From Typha latifolia (lineage: Eukaryota; Streptophyta; Magnoliopsida; Poales; Typhaceae), in NCBI GenBank assembly GCA_019914945.1, contig CM034101.1, positions 6,893,188 through 6,957,187 on the forward strand: a stretch of 64,000 nucleotides of DNA. Reading direction: 5' to 3'. Under the pieces are notes generated by a model. It was not told the DNA's origin and made no database searches. It saw only the letters and a list, made by a program, of their open reading frames with translations. Shown one piece after another: positions 31,041 to 43,170 of the stretch. A program made the position numbers and the translations under genes. How positions within the stretch are numbered: the first letter of the stretch is position 1; every line of letters starts with the position of its first letter.

Positions 31041-32225
31041 ACCCACCACGCTTCCACCACCTTGCCCTCAAGGTGAAAATTCGGGGAAACCCTCTAAAAT
31101 GTTAGTCTCCACCTCCCAAGTCACCTCATCGGATGGCTTGCGAAGCCACTCGACTAGAATCTCCATCAATAATCTGATATGATGTCGTCGTCGGCGTCTA
31201 GCAAGTACACAAACTGGCTCTACAATCTCTATCTCCTCCAATGGCTCTGGTAGAGCTGATCTAACGACCTTCTTATCACCAATCCGCTCGCTCAGCAATG
31301 AAACATGGAGGATCGGATGCACTCTCGACCCCTCGCAGCTCCAAACGATATGCAACTAGGCCAATATGTTATAACACCCAAAACAGACCAAAGTAGCGAT
31401 GTGCTAACTTCTAGTTTCGCATTGGACGTAAGGTCACCTATCGATACGGTTGCACCCTCACAAACACCCAACTGCTGATGTCAAACTCCTACTCCCTATG
31501 GTTGCGATCATAAACTTGCTTTATGGGGTTTTGAGCAAGTTTAAGATGTGTTATAAGACCACTCCATCCACAGTAAGAACTCGAACCATCATCTCGACAT
31601 CTCTCCAACAAAGTACATTAAGAACTGCTCAATGCCTCGATTGACCACCTCAATTTGGCCGTCCATCTGTGGATGGAAGGCCAAACTAAAGCTCAATCGA
31701 GTCCCCTGCAATCTGAAAAGCTCCATCCAAAAATCATTCATAAATACACGATCACGATCCGAAACAATCGTGCGTGGCATGCCATGTAAGCGAGCAACAT
31801 CTCTATAAAAAATTTTAGCCACCGACATGGCTGAAAATGGATGTGACAATATTGAAAAGTGCGTATACTTGCTCAATCTTTCGACCACCACAAAGATAAC
31901 GGAATAACCACGTACCAATGAAAGTCCTTCTATGAAATCTATAGAAATATCTTGCCAAACACGTTGGGTCCAGTATAGGTAAAGGCTGTAGTAATCTGAC
32001 TGGTTTCAATAGAGTTACCTTAGCCCTTTGATAGACTTCGCAAGCACGGACAAAACTCCTCACATCCCGCCTCAACCCTAGCCACATGCAACTCTGAGAT
32101 ATCCTCCTATAAGTCTTCAAGACACTCTCATGACCAGCCTCTGGAGTTTGGTAGAAGTGCTCTAACAATTTCTGCCACAATCTATCATTTATAGGCACCC
32201 GAATGCATCCGTGGTCTAGCAGCAA
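31041..32225 (-). pseudogene. Element D0: integrase and chromodomain
   Basis: From right to left (N- to C-terminal): zinc-binding domain (HFYQTPEAGHESVLKTYRRI, then RACEVYQRAK with the second Cys replaced by Tyr, 32225-31995). Next is the core with VVVERLSKYTHF, the second Asp in IVSDRDRVF and the Glu in QIEVVNRGIEQFL (31918-31589). Then comes the tail and a chromodomain (EILVEWLRKPSDEVTWEVE, FPEFSP, 31355-31068). Frameshifts and a deletion near 31555 break it. Integrase inserts the cDNA and the chromodomain guides it. Confidence 0.8.
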
Positions 32226-32231
32226 ACTGCC

Positions 32232-33225
32232 TCAATTCTCTAACTCTAGATAGCGCTCCAGATCATCCATTATCTCCTGTAACAATCTCAAAATATCTAG
32301 GTCAGATGTACATGCATACCTCAGCTCATCAAGGAAGGAAAAGGTAGGAGATGAAAAGGCTGCAAGCTCGGCGATATCAGGTTGGTGCGATAGTACATCC
32401 GCCGCTCCATTTTCTGTTCCCTTCTTGTTTTGTATTTCATAATCATATCCCACAATTTCGTGACCCATCTCTGCTCTGCCGGAGTGTGTATACGCTGTCC
32501 CATAAAGTATGGAAGGCTCCTTTGATCAGTTCGGATAATGAATCGCCTACCGATCAAATAAGGCATCCACTTTGTCACCGCATTCAGAATTGCCAACATC
32601 TCTCTCTCGTAAGTCGATAATTATTGAGATTTTTGTGATAAAGCCTTACTAAGAAAGGCTATGGGACGTCCTCCTTGCATTAGTATAGCCCCTATGCCAA
32701 CTCTTGATGCATCACATTCCACAATGACTCTGGTGAAGTCCGGTAGCGCTAAAACGGTCGCCGTCATCATTGTTGTTTTTAGTTTTTCAAAGGCTGTAGT
32801 GGTTTCATTTGTCCATCTAAAAGAGTCTTTCAACAAAAAAGTGAGAGGAGCAGTGATCTTGCAATACGCGGCGATGAAACGGCAATAATATCCAATCAGC
32901 CCCAAAAATCTTCGCAATCTTGTGGTGGTAGTGGAAATAGGACTTGGTCATGCATAGTACCTTTTAAGGATCCGCCGCTACACCTTCAGCTAAGATGATG
33001 TTGGCTAAATACTTCACTTGTGATACTCCCCATAGGCACTTGGTCTTCTTGATCTTTAGCTGGTTTTGTTTCAACAAATTCAGCACATCCTCCAAATGCC
33101 GTCAATGTCCAATTCAGTCCTGCTATATACCAAAATGTCGTCAAAGAATACCAAAACATAACTTCGCAATAGAGGCCAAAATATATTATTCATAAGGCCT
33201 TGATAAGTAGCTGGAGCATTGGTAA
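32232..33225 (-). pseudogene. Element D0: RNase H and C-terminal RT
   Basis: Contains [63 protein letters not shown] and AADVLSHQPDIAEL, plus RT connection motifs (RFLGLIGYYCRF). The RT catalytic block near 33100-33200 is frameshifted. The coding sequence is interrupted at the GLTNAP motif by the LTR at 33226-34072 and continues beyond it. Confidence 0.75.
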
Positions 33226-34072
33226 TTGATGGGTTACGGTACTAAAAGATTGGCTATGGAACGATTCCTTCAAGATCTGGATGTAGTACATGAATCAATC
33301 CGCGCAACCGTGGTAAAATATTCGTCAACTATTCTCTTGTAGTCAGAAAATTACAAAATTATGTGGATTAGCTTCCTAACTTTTTTATATACAACTTTTG
33401 ATGCCCTCCACCGATTCAAAATGAACCTGGGACAGCAATACGAAATAACATGGGTGATAGTGGTGGTGACGGGTGGAGTGGATGTTGGGGTTATGGATGG
33501 GTATAGAGGTGATGGTGGATGTGGTTAAAGGATGTAGACGAAGGGAACGAAGTGGTCGAGATCCCAAAGAAGAGGGGTGACCCGACAGACGAGGGAGATT
33601 AGAAGATAGGAGAAACTTTGCCAATGGTAAAGGTGGAAAGATAGTGAAAAGGGAGAAGGGAGAGAGATTAGAGAAGATAGGAGACAAGAAATCAATAATC
33701 CAATTTCATAATGAATTTAGCTACCATCCACATACTTATAAATGCTAGCCAACAAGTCCTAATAACAATAAGTAACACTAATTCTAAAGGATTCCCGCTG
33801 ATAGAGTTCGAACGCGCCCGATTGCGTTGGAATACACAAAAGATGTTATCTGTATGTGCGAATGCGATGTAGGAATTCGAACGTGGCGTTCAAACTCGCC
33901 TGACTGCGTACGAATGCACATTATGCATTCTCTTATTTGCGAACCGATTGCCGGCGTTCGCAAGGGTGTTCGAACGCGACCCCACCTGCGTTCGAATGCG
34001 ACCTATTAGAATTATATTTTAATTAAAATAAATAACTAATGCAATAAGAAAAGATCCTAACTAAGTGTATTA
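33226..34072 (-). mobile_element. Solo-like family D LTR within RT of D0
   Basis: This D LTR (right end GTGTATTA, left end TGATGGGTTACGG then the GGCTATGGAACGATTCC block) sits exactly between the two halves of the RT motif GLTNAP (GGAGCATTGGT to the left, GAGACC to the right). It carries a palindrome array (33805-34005). No target duplication is visible, so it may be a solo LTR with lost duplication or a product of recombination. Confidence 0.7.
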
Positions 34073-35059
34073 GAGACCAAAAAGCATCACCCGAAACTCA
34101 TAATGCCCGTCCAGAGTCTGAAATGCAGTTTTGAGCACATCTGCCAGGTGAACTCTAATTTGTTGATACCCGGACCTCAAGTCAAGCTTGCTGAAGATAG
34201 TCGTCCCTGCAAGCTCATCATCCCTGCAAGCTCGTCCAACAGCTCCTCTATAACCGGAATAGGATACCATTCCTTAACGGTAACAGCATTTAGTACCCGA
34301 TAGTCAACACAAAAATATCATGTCCCATCCTTGTTTCGCAGCAATAGCATGGGCGAGAAGTAAGAGCTATGGCTTGGTTGAATAAGGCCTTGCTCCAACA
34401 TCTCGGCTACCATCTTAGAGATAACTTCCTTTAGTATGTGTTGATACCGAAATGGCCTAACATTCGTTGGGGCAACCCCGGGCATAATCTCTATGCGAGG
34501 GTCTGCCATCCACCTTGGTAGCAACTCCTTTGGTTTCTCAAACAGTCTAGCAAATTTGTCTAGACTCATTTTAGGCTCATCTTTTGCTAGTCCTAACTAA
34601 AGAAGATAGGCCATGTCACTCTCACATGGCAGCCCCACCATCGGCTACATCGCAGGAATTGGCAGAGATCGAACGCCATCAAGCCGCACATCTTTGTTTC
34701 TTTGCTTAAATTTCATCCACATGCTCCGGAAATCAAAACTAACAGGTCAAACCCCGTGGTCAGTTCAGCATCCAAGCCCAATCTCCTCACTAACCTCTCG
34801 TCTAGAAAGTTATTTATACTCCCAGAATCGATGAGGATCTACACACAATGCTTTCTAACGAGTACGTCTACCTGTAATGTCCTCGGCGCGGAAGTATTCG
34901 AATATATATGCATCGGTATTTCTTCTTAGATATCTTCCTCTGCGCCCTCCTCAACAGCCTCCTCGTGGACCTCCTCTGAACACTCCATCATCAACAACCT
35001 CATCATCCTCCTCGAGACCGTCGATGAGCATCACACTCCTGATTGTTTGGAACACTGAT
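34073..35059 (-). pseudogene. Element D0: protease and N-terminal RT
   Basis: 34073-34270: RT palm ([30 protein letters not shown]). 34318-34569: [20 protein letters not shown] and MLLLRNKDG. 34570-35059: decayed protease and linker, matching 61440-62130 of element H in order. Many frameshifts are present. Confidence 0.7.
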
Positions 35060-35586
35060 GACTAGGGGTGAAACGTTCATCGCATCGAAAGCAAAGGCCC
35101 TTCGCACTTCGCTCCTCCACCTAGGCAGGCATGAGAGTTCAAACGGGGGGTCTTGTGCCTCCTCTAACATCGGAAGAAGGTCTCAAAGGTGGTAGTGATC
35201 TAGTACTCACACCCACTGTCTTTGAACCCGCAAAATTTCTAGCCGGCGTTCTAGGGGCAAATTGCCCTTCTCGGTTGCCCCAACTTATTTTTGCTACTAT
35301 CTAGAGGGCCTTATGTTTTTGCTCCATCCTCACGACCTTCTCAAAGGCCTCTTCAAGATTGGTAGGAGAAAGAGCACGAACATCCGCCTGTATCTCATAC
35401 CACAGCCCTAAAATGAATGTGCTCATCAATGTCGGTTCAGTCCAAGGTGGCTCACAACGACTACTAACTCTTTCAGATTGAGCTTGGTACTCCAATACGG
35501 TCATCCTGTGAAACATATTGCTTAATGTGGCAACAAAATCTTTATATGCCGCTGTCCCAAATCTGCGTCTAATACTCCTACAAAAG
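35060..35586 (-). pseudogene. Element D0: GAG C-terminal half
   Basis: FCRSIRRRFGTAAYKDFVATL, SSRCEPPWTEPTLMSTFILG, ADVRALSPTNLEEAFEKVV and RMEQKHKAL match gag of H (60900-61170). The frame is cut at AAAAG (35582-35586) by the family E element and continues at 40978 with the same codon phase. Confidence 0.75.
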
Positions 35587-38295
35587 TGTAACGTCACCGC
35601 TTGGCACGGGCATGTCCACGCCTACGAGCCCACACGACACATGCGGCTCACGCGATAGGATAAACGGGGCCCATCACGCACAGATACACTCAATCATGAC
35701 ATCATCCAACCTACTAACATATCCATGCTCATATAATCTAACACCAAATAAATCATACTATCAACCAAATAAATATGTTTACATATGAATATCCAAGTCT
35801 ATAATAATATACACTAGACCAGTATATAATCTGGTAGGACCCACACATGCCCTGACAAACTATCAAGATACAACTAAACAACTGATACACGAATACACTA
35901 CAATCTGACATGTATTATACAAATTATTTTCTACCATAATAAAGTTCAAATATAACAAACAACGATGCAACTCAATTTCTATACAAATTATTATCTATAC
36001 CATCTCGCACCTATAACTCGCCTCAGCAATCTAAAATATCTTCTCGGGATATCTCAAGTTGTTATCACGTACCACATATCTGAGAGGGTTAGAAAAGAAA
36101 TATAGAGAGTCATGAGCAAAAGGCTTAGTGAATAGACCTTACCCCGAATCAGTGATGCCAAACAGAGAGTAAATTATGTACTGGATAATATGAATCAGAA
36201 AAAACATCATGTCATGAATGAGTGTATGAATGCATCCTCAATAATATATAAATGAAAAGTAGATAATATGTCATAACTGATAAAAGTATATAATTCTCGA
36301 CAATGAATAAACAGATCACTATGTCATACTATCATCATAATTCTCTCTCAAATATGACACATGATGCATGCCGACCATGACCATGCTATTGTACTAAATG
36401 CAACCATATATGATGTATATTGACCACTCGATAATCAGGTAATCAAATGATAATGAAATCATATGCATTTCTTAATATCTCAGTCATCAATGTCAGCTCT
36501 ATATGTCATCATCATACTAGACTACTGTGCACAGTCAACACCTAGTACTCGGTCTCAACATCATGTCCGAAGGCTTAGAGCATACTCCGCCACACGCAAA
36601 GAGTATAACAAATATAACCATACCCTGCCACCCGCTAGGATATCAACATCCATCAAAACCGGGCACCCTCCTAGCTGATAGAAACCTCATGAGGATAACT
36701 CGCCACATATGGCCTAGCGAACGACATGTGTCTGAATGTCTACTGCACACACAGACTAACGACCTTGGACGTAAGGCCAATAGGATTGCGACTATGTCGA
36801 GCGATCAATTATCTAAGGGCACGCCCTAACTCTCACGCCCACTCGGGTATCCTCATGCTTTCTATCAATTATTCTATCAATCACTTTTCATGCTTTCCTT
36901 CTAAATGATAGATCATATGCATATATCTAGTACGATAACAAGTCAATATATAATAGAAATTTAGGTTGAATAGGAATCAAGATTAAATGATGCAAGGTAG
37001 TCTCCAACCATGTAGTCAACACATGCATACCCAAGCTAATCTATTACATGCATATTCATGCTACAGATCAATTGAACATAAAATTATAATCATATAATCA
37101 TATCTCATCATCTCTATTTATCCTCGTCATACTCATATATAAGATCAACCTAATTATATGCATGATAAAAAAATGCTCGACTAAAATCATCTTTAGATAA
37201 GGTCATATAATCATGTTGGAGGCCAAAACATGCACATACATAATATATAATATAACCTAATTTGAGAAAGGCGTCTAGGGGATAAAACTACTCACTTCTT
37301 ATCAGAAGATCCGAACTACATATTCTCACATCCGTCAATCAAACGTCAACTCATCGATAGGGTCCAAGGGGTCTTACATAAGGGGGTTCGGGATCTGAAA
37401 ATATTTAAGTAGCATGGAGTTAGTCGTTTATCTAATTAAAATTAATTCAAGTAAAATATAAAGTTTTATTAGGTTTAGAATCAGTTATTTTTATTTTTGA
37501 ATACATAATTAAATCTATATTATAGATATGATTCAAATACTATAATTATACTATTATCATAAAATGTTAATTGTAGTATAAAGAGAAGAGGTTTGTTTCC
37601 TTTTATATAAGAATATTTCTAAATATATAGTTATAAAATAAAATAAAAGGCTAAATAATTAAAAGTATAGACAAGATCTAATTATAATTAATTTTATAAT
37701 TCATACTCTATCTGGATTAATTAGGGACTATGCAGTCTTTACTCGATAAAATAATAAATAAGTAACTAAATAAGCCTAGTATTCTATTTGTTGCAGAATA
37801 ATAATATATAATAAATTAATAAAATTACTTAAAATGTATATCATAAGAATATTAGAATATAAATCTAATAATTATAATTTACAAATCTATCTATTAATCT
37901 AATAGACATATAAGTAAATAATGAAATAAATATAAGTATTACCTATCTTTAGGTGTAATAGTTTATAACCTAATTAATCATTAATTATAATAATCATATC
38001 GATGAACATATATTATTATTAAAATAATTAATGTCTACATCTATTTGTATTAATTAAGAAAGAAATACCTAAATAAATAATAAAATAAAATAAAAATAAG
38101 GAGTACTAGCACTAGTGCTGGGCTTGGCCTAGCACTAGCCTGCTATAGTGCTTGGCCGAGCCTAGCACTGTTGCAAAAAAAAATGAGAAGAAGAGAAGAA
38201 AGAGAGCAGGGGACCGGGCCGACGGGGAGGGAACTCGGCCGTTGCCGGCCAGCTAGTAGTCGGCCTCTCGCCGGCGGCTCAATTCTGGTGAACCC

Positions 38296-38298
<3 letters not shown>

Positions 38299-38331
<33 letters not shown>

Positions 38332-38590
38332 CAGAGAGAGAGAGAGAGACAGAGAGACAGAGAGAGAGAGACAGAGAGACAGAGAGAGAGAAATAAAGAA
38401 AGAGAAGGGAGGATAGGAGAGGAAAAGAAGCTCACCTTGGCCACCATGGCGACGGCAGCGGCGACAGCAAAAGCGGCGGTAATAGTGGGAGAGAGAGAGA
38501 GAAACAGAGTTTGAGAGAGAGATAGGAGAGTGAGAGAGAGTGAGAGAGAGAGAGAGAGTGAAATATAAAGAGGGAGAGAGAGAGGCGGTG
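38299..38590. repeat. GA-rich microsatellite region in family E LTR
   Basis: Runs of (GA)n with GAC interruptions, split by a GC-rich GCGGCGGCG-type island at 38445-38480. The counterpart in the plus-strand copy (56590-57330) is expanded. Apparent open frames of Arg-Glu or Ser-Leu repeats here are simple-sequence artefacts. Confidence 0.85.
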
Positions 38591-38809
38591 GGGACGTCGA
38601 CGTAGCGGCTGCGGCACTGGCGGGCCCACCGGAGCTAGTTGGCCTAGCCTGTTGGCCAGGCTAACGGCTGGGAGTGCATGGCAGCCCTAGCCCATGCCAG
38701 CATAATGTGGCCGGCCACGTCGTGCCATGCAAAATTTCTCTCTTTTTTTGTCTGTTTTGTTTTTGTTTTTGTTTTTGTTTTTTTGTTTTTCTTTTGATAG
38801 GTTGTTACA

Positions 38810-38825
38810 TTTTCCTTCCCCCCTT
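38810..38825 (-). other. Polypurine tract of family E element
   Basis: AAGGGGGGAAGGAAAA on the minus strand abuts the LTR terminus TGTAACAACC. It is a textbook second-strand primer site and fixes the orientation of the element. Confidence 0.8.
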
Positions 38826-40929
38826 AAAAAAAATTTTGACCCTAAAATGTATATCACGCTGGTATTCTAAGAAAATACACATATCTAGTTCCACTTCCTT
38901 CTAATCAAATCGACAATTGTGCAATCTCACTTTTTCAAATCCATAACTTATACTTCGTTTACTAGTTTACTCATTAACTCCTAACATTACACAACCACAA
39001 GTAACTCTCTTACAAAAATAAAATTCCTAGATCTAGGTCAGCGAGGTAATCATACTATGTCTATAACATCGATAATACCATTGGTTTACAAGAAAGAGTA
39101 CTTTCATTCTACAATATAAAAAGTGTTGTCATTTATTAATTAAATCATGTTCTACTCCAAAATACCTCAAACTGTCCAAATCTATCATGTTTCTACTAAT
39201 TGCAATGATATAACAACATAATGCAATAATCACCTATGAACAATATAACCTATTTAAGTAAATTATCTCTAATCTACTAAATATATACTCTGATCCCAGA
39301 CATGCCCAATGGATTATCCCTCAATACTATCACTAATACCAGATAGAAAAATAAATATAAGTTATTTCAAGAATATTCAAAATACTTAACTTATGCTTCT
39401 CTTTCTAGACAAATAATGTCACTAATCTAAACATACTAAGCATCATCTGATATCCTCATAAAATTTAGGCGATAGCACAAAAACTCTTATTTAAATTGCA
39501 CTACTGATATGATTAAACCATTATATAAATTACTAAATAAACCAATATAAGAGATCACACCTATCTATTAAGACTACAATATCAACCTATATTCACAATA
39601 CATTCTTCAAAATAACATACAGTTCATCAAATACAACCTATCAATGTTAATTCTAATGCAACCTCAAACAAAATTTATACGTCCTTCTGATTCTATACAT
39701 TATCTTCCTTCTTAATCTGCAATATCTGAAAGGTTAAATTCAAACTATCTTAAGAAACATATATGATGAACTTTATAATGATCTTTCTATCAATCATTTT
39801 CTGTATCCAAACTAGTCATTCCTCACTTCACATAATTACTATCACTACTAATATATCCACCAAAATATCACTTAATGATAACGATATTCAGATCCAAAAA
39901 CTATCTACTGAGTTCTACTAATTAATCCAATAATCTATTCAATATCTCGATAGATATAATATTTAATTCATAATATTAATCCATTGCCACACAACTATTT
40001 ACTAATCCATCATACATGATCTTTAAGAATATATAAGCTTAACTTAGACAATTCCACAAAATATTGTACACGAACTAAAGCTACTAAAATTAATCTCCCG
40101 ATAAAATAACTGACACTAACTATTTCATATAGAGTAGAAGATATCCAAAAATATAAATTACAACCTTACCAGTATATCTTCCATTTTACTTTAGAACAAC
40201 TCACAACCTTAACTTTGCAATTCATTAAAAGATCATATTTTCACAACTATAATAGGACCAATCATGAAATCATTATCTCTTAACCAATATCTTTATCTTA
40301 AGACTCAAATGCAAACCTGTATGTCTTTACAATTATTAAGATCAATCTAATCATTCTAAAAGGCTTGCTCAATAACCTCTAGTAATAATCGAACATGTAA
40401 GCCAACAGTTAAACAAATACTAATATAATCACTTTCCTATACATCATTATATGTTTATCATCTAGCAGTATAATAAACATCCATCGTTACACTGTATATG
40501 AAATATCATAGTCCTTTGTATTCTTTTCATTACCATCCTATGAAATAATTAGTTCAACTTCCAAATCATCTATTAGTCATAATAATTAATCTTATCTATA
40601 GGCTCTATGAATAACTCTATCAAATTATCTCTCTAATTAGTATCATCAAACCAACTAACTTGTTAAGGTGCATAATATCTCAATTTAGCATCTATGATTA
40701 AAAACCAACATATCTCATTTCTAATTAAATCACTTAAACCTCATATTTCTTCAAGAGTATCAACTTAATATTCTATCACATCTTCTATACAAAGTTCACT
40801 ATATATACTGTACAATTTAATCTTATATCATCATCAAATTCCTTCTATAACATCATTAACATCACTTAATAATCATAATAAAATAAGTCTGTATATTTGT
40901 AACCAAAATTCATCACCCAAAACACACGA
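38826..40929 (-). other. Internal 3' region of family E element, non-coding
   Basis: Very AT-rich DNA without frames or motifs. By position it is the region between pol and the 3' LTR of a Tekay-type element. Any pol remnant is beyond recognition. Confidence 0.5.
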
Positions 40930-40977
40930 TCGTCATGTTTTTTGCTTTTTTTTTTTTGGATAGGTTGTTCCAAAAAG

Positions 40978-41279
40978 TTAGCCCAACCAATAAATCCTCC
41001 ACCACGAATAATCGATCTATACCAATGCAATGCCGTTCCTTGGAGGTGAAAGCTTGCCATCTGGACCTTTGCGTCCTTCACTGTCCTTTGATAATCAAAG
41101 TATTGTTCAACTTGAAACACCCAATCTGTTGGATCACCGCCTTGGAATTTTAAAAAGTCCAAGCATGCGGTTCTCCACCACATAACATTGTCGAGTTCGC
41201 GAAAGATTCTTAGTTCAGATCTGAACCATTGTGCAAGTTGATCTCCGTCTCTAAATTGTAATTTCCTGATGTTTTCCAA
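40978..41279 (-). pseudogene. Element D0: GAG central part
   Basis: Minus-strand residues FLKFQGGDPTDWVFQVEQYF, ASFHLQGTALHWYRSIIRGG and FIGWANF match H gag (60690-60890). The end (leftwards) is at the family E target duplication. The N-terminal gag is missing, truncated at about 41279 where a Tekay pol fragment begins. Confidence 0.75.
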
Positions 41280-43170
41280 GATGATCTCCCCGGATTACCC
41301 CCGGATAGGGAAGTAAAATTTTCAATTGATTTAGCTCCTAATACTTCACCTATTTCTAAAGCTCCCTATAGAATGGCACCAATAGAATTGAAAGAACTTA
41401 AGGTACAATTGAAAGAACTACTACCGAAAGGCTTTATAAGACCTAGTGTCTCTCCTTGGGGAGCGCCTATTCTTTTTGTTAAGAAGAAGGATGGGACACT
41501 CAGGCTGTGTATAGACTATAGATAGCTAAACCAAGTGACTATAAAGAATAAATATCCTCTACCTCGCATTGATGATTTGTTTGATTAGTTAAGGGCAGCT
41601 AGAGTATGTTCTAAAATAGACTTGAGGACTGGTTACTATCAGTTAAAAGTCCATGAGAAGGATATTTCTAAAACTGCTTTTCATACTATATACGGACACT
41701 ATGAGTTTTTAGTCATGCCGTTTGGATTGACCAATGCTCCAGCTGTTTTCATGGATATGATGAATAGAGTTTTCCAACCTTATTTGGATCAGTTTGTAAT
41801 AGTTTTCATTGATGATATATTAATATATTCAACTAGTGAGGAAAAACATGAGTATCACTTGACGTTAATTCTCCATATCTTGAGAGAAAAGAAGTCATTT
41901 GCCAAATTTTCAAAATGTGAGTTCTAGCTAGATTAGGTGGTCTTCCTTGGACATGTAATATCACAGGAAGGGATCAATGTGGATCAGTCCAAAATAGATG
42001 TTGTACTGAAATGGAGTCAACCAACTAATATCTCGGAAGTGCGTAGTTTTCTTGCTCTGGCTGGGTACTATAGAATGTTTGTAGAAGGATATGCAAAGAT
42101 AGCTATGCCTCTTACAAGGTTGACTCGGAAGAATCAAAAGTTTCAGTGGAATGAAGAGTGTGAAAATAGTTTTTAAGAATTAAAAAGAAGATTGACTTGT
42201 GCACCAATTCTGATTATTCTTTCTAGTGGAATAGGATTTCAAGTGTATTGTGATGCCTCACGCAAAGGATTAGGTTGCGTTTTAATGCATAATGGTAATG
42301 TAGTGGCTTATGCATCTAGGCAGTTAAAAGATTATGAACAGAATTATCCTACTCATGATTTGGAGTTGGCTGCTGTAGTGTTTGCTTTAAAAATTTGGTG
42401 ACACTATCTATATGGGGAAAAGTGTGAAATTTTTACAGATCATAAAAGTCTTAAATATTTGTTTACTCAGAAAGAACTTAATTTGCGGCAAAGGAGATGG
42501 TTTGAATTAGTGAAGGATTATTATTGTACCATAAATTATCATCCAAGTAAAGCAAATTTTGTTGCAGATGCCTTAAGTAGGAAGTCAGTTGGGAGTCTAG
42601 CACTTTTAGTTACCCAACAAACTATGATACTTAAGGATCTGCAAAGGCTAGAAGTTCCAATTGTGACCAAGGGTGGTGGAGTTGGTTTACTAGCACAATT
42701 TACTGTCAAACCTATATTGATAGATAGAATTTGTGCATCTCAGAAGACTCATAGTAAGGCTATTCACATTATGAAACAAGTACAAAATTCCAGTAAACTA
42801 GATTTCTCTATAGACTCTACCAGGATACTGTGTTTTAGAGGCAGATTGTATGTTCCTAATTGTGAAGGACTTAGAAATGAAATTTTAAATGAAGCTCATA
42901 CTTCTGCTTATGCTATGCACCTCGGGGGAACAAAAATGTATCATGAGTTAAAAAGAAAATTTTGGTTGGAAGGGATGAAAAGAAATATTGAGGAATTTGT
43001 GGCTAGCTGTTTTTGACTTATTAGCAAGTCAAGATTGAGCATCAAAGGCCTACAGGCGCATTACAACCTTTGTAGATTCCTGAATGGAAATGGGAACATA
43101 TTAATATGGATTTTGTGACAGGGTTACCAAAGACACAGAAAGGGAAGAATGCAATTTGGGTGATTATTAA
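41280..43170 (+). pseudogene. Fragment J: Tekay-type RT, RNase H and integrase N-terminus
   Basis: Plus-strand reading starts [20 protein letters not shown]. It runs through [20 protein letters not shown] and [19 protein letters not shown], with the catalytic block [13 protein letters not shown] (RT active site intact). RNase H follows ([46 protein letters not shown]) and then the integrase zinc-binding domain ([20 protein letters not shown]) up to about GKNAIWVII. This wording is typical of the Tekay (Del) clade. Stops lie after DYR, at LFD, after CEF, after NSF, after KIW and after SCF. Both ends are abrupt. It lies opposite in orientation to the E element, so it is a separate insertion or a rearranged block. 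Confidence 0.85.

Larger units (their letters stand above)
35587..40972 (-). mobile_element. Family E (Tekay-type) retrotransposon with internal deletion, TSD AAAAG
   Basis: On the minus strand the 3' LTR is 38809-35587 (3223 bp, TGTAACAACC...GTTACA). It is preceded by a polypurine tract (AAGGGGGGAAGGAAAA, rc of 38810-38825). To the right lies about 2.1 kb of AT-rich internal DNA, then only the first 40 or so bases of the 5' LTR (40930-40972, ending GGATAGGTTGTTCCA on the plus strand). Target duplications AAAAG at 35582-35586 and 40973-40977 flank it, and the D0 gag frame rejoins across it. A single deletion removed gag-pol and most of the 5' LTR. Confidence 0.85.

Noticed and set aside
38171..38629. 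Open frames of Arg-Glu or Ser-Leu repeats on both strands
   Set aside because: They are translations of a GA microsatellite within the family E LTR.
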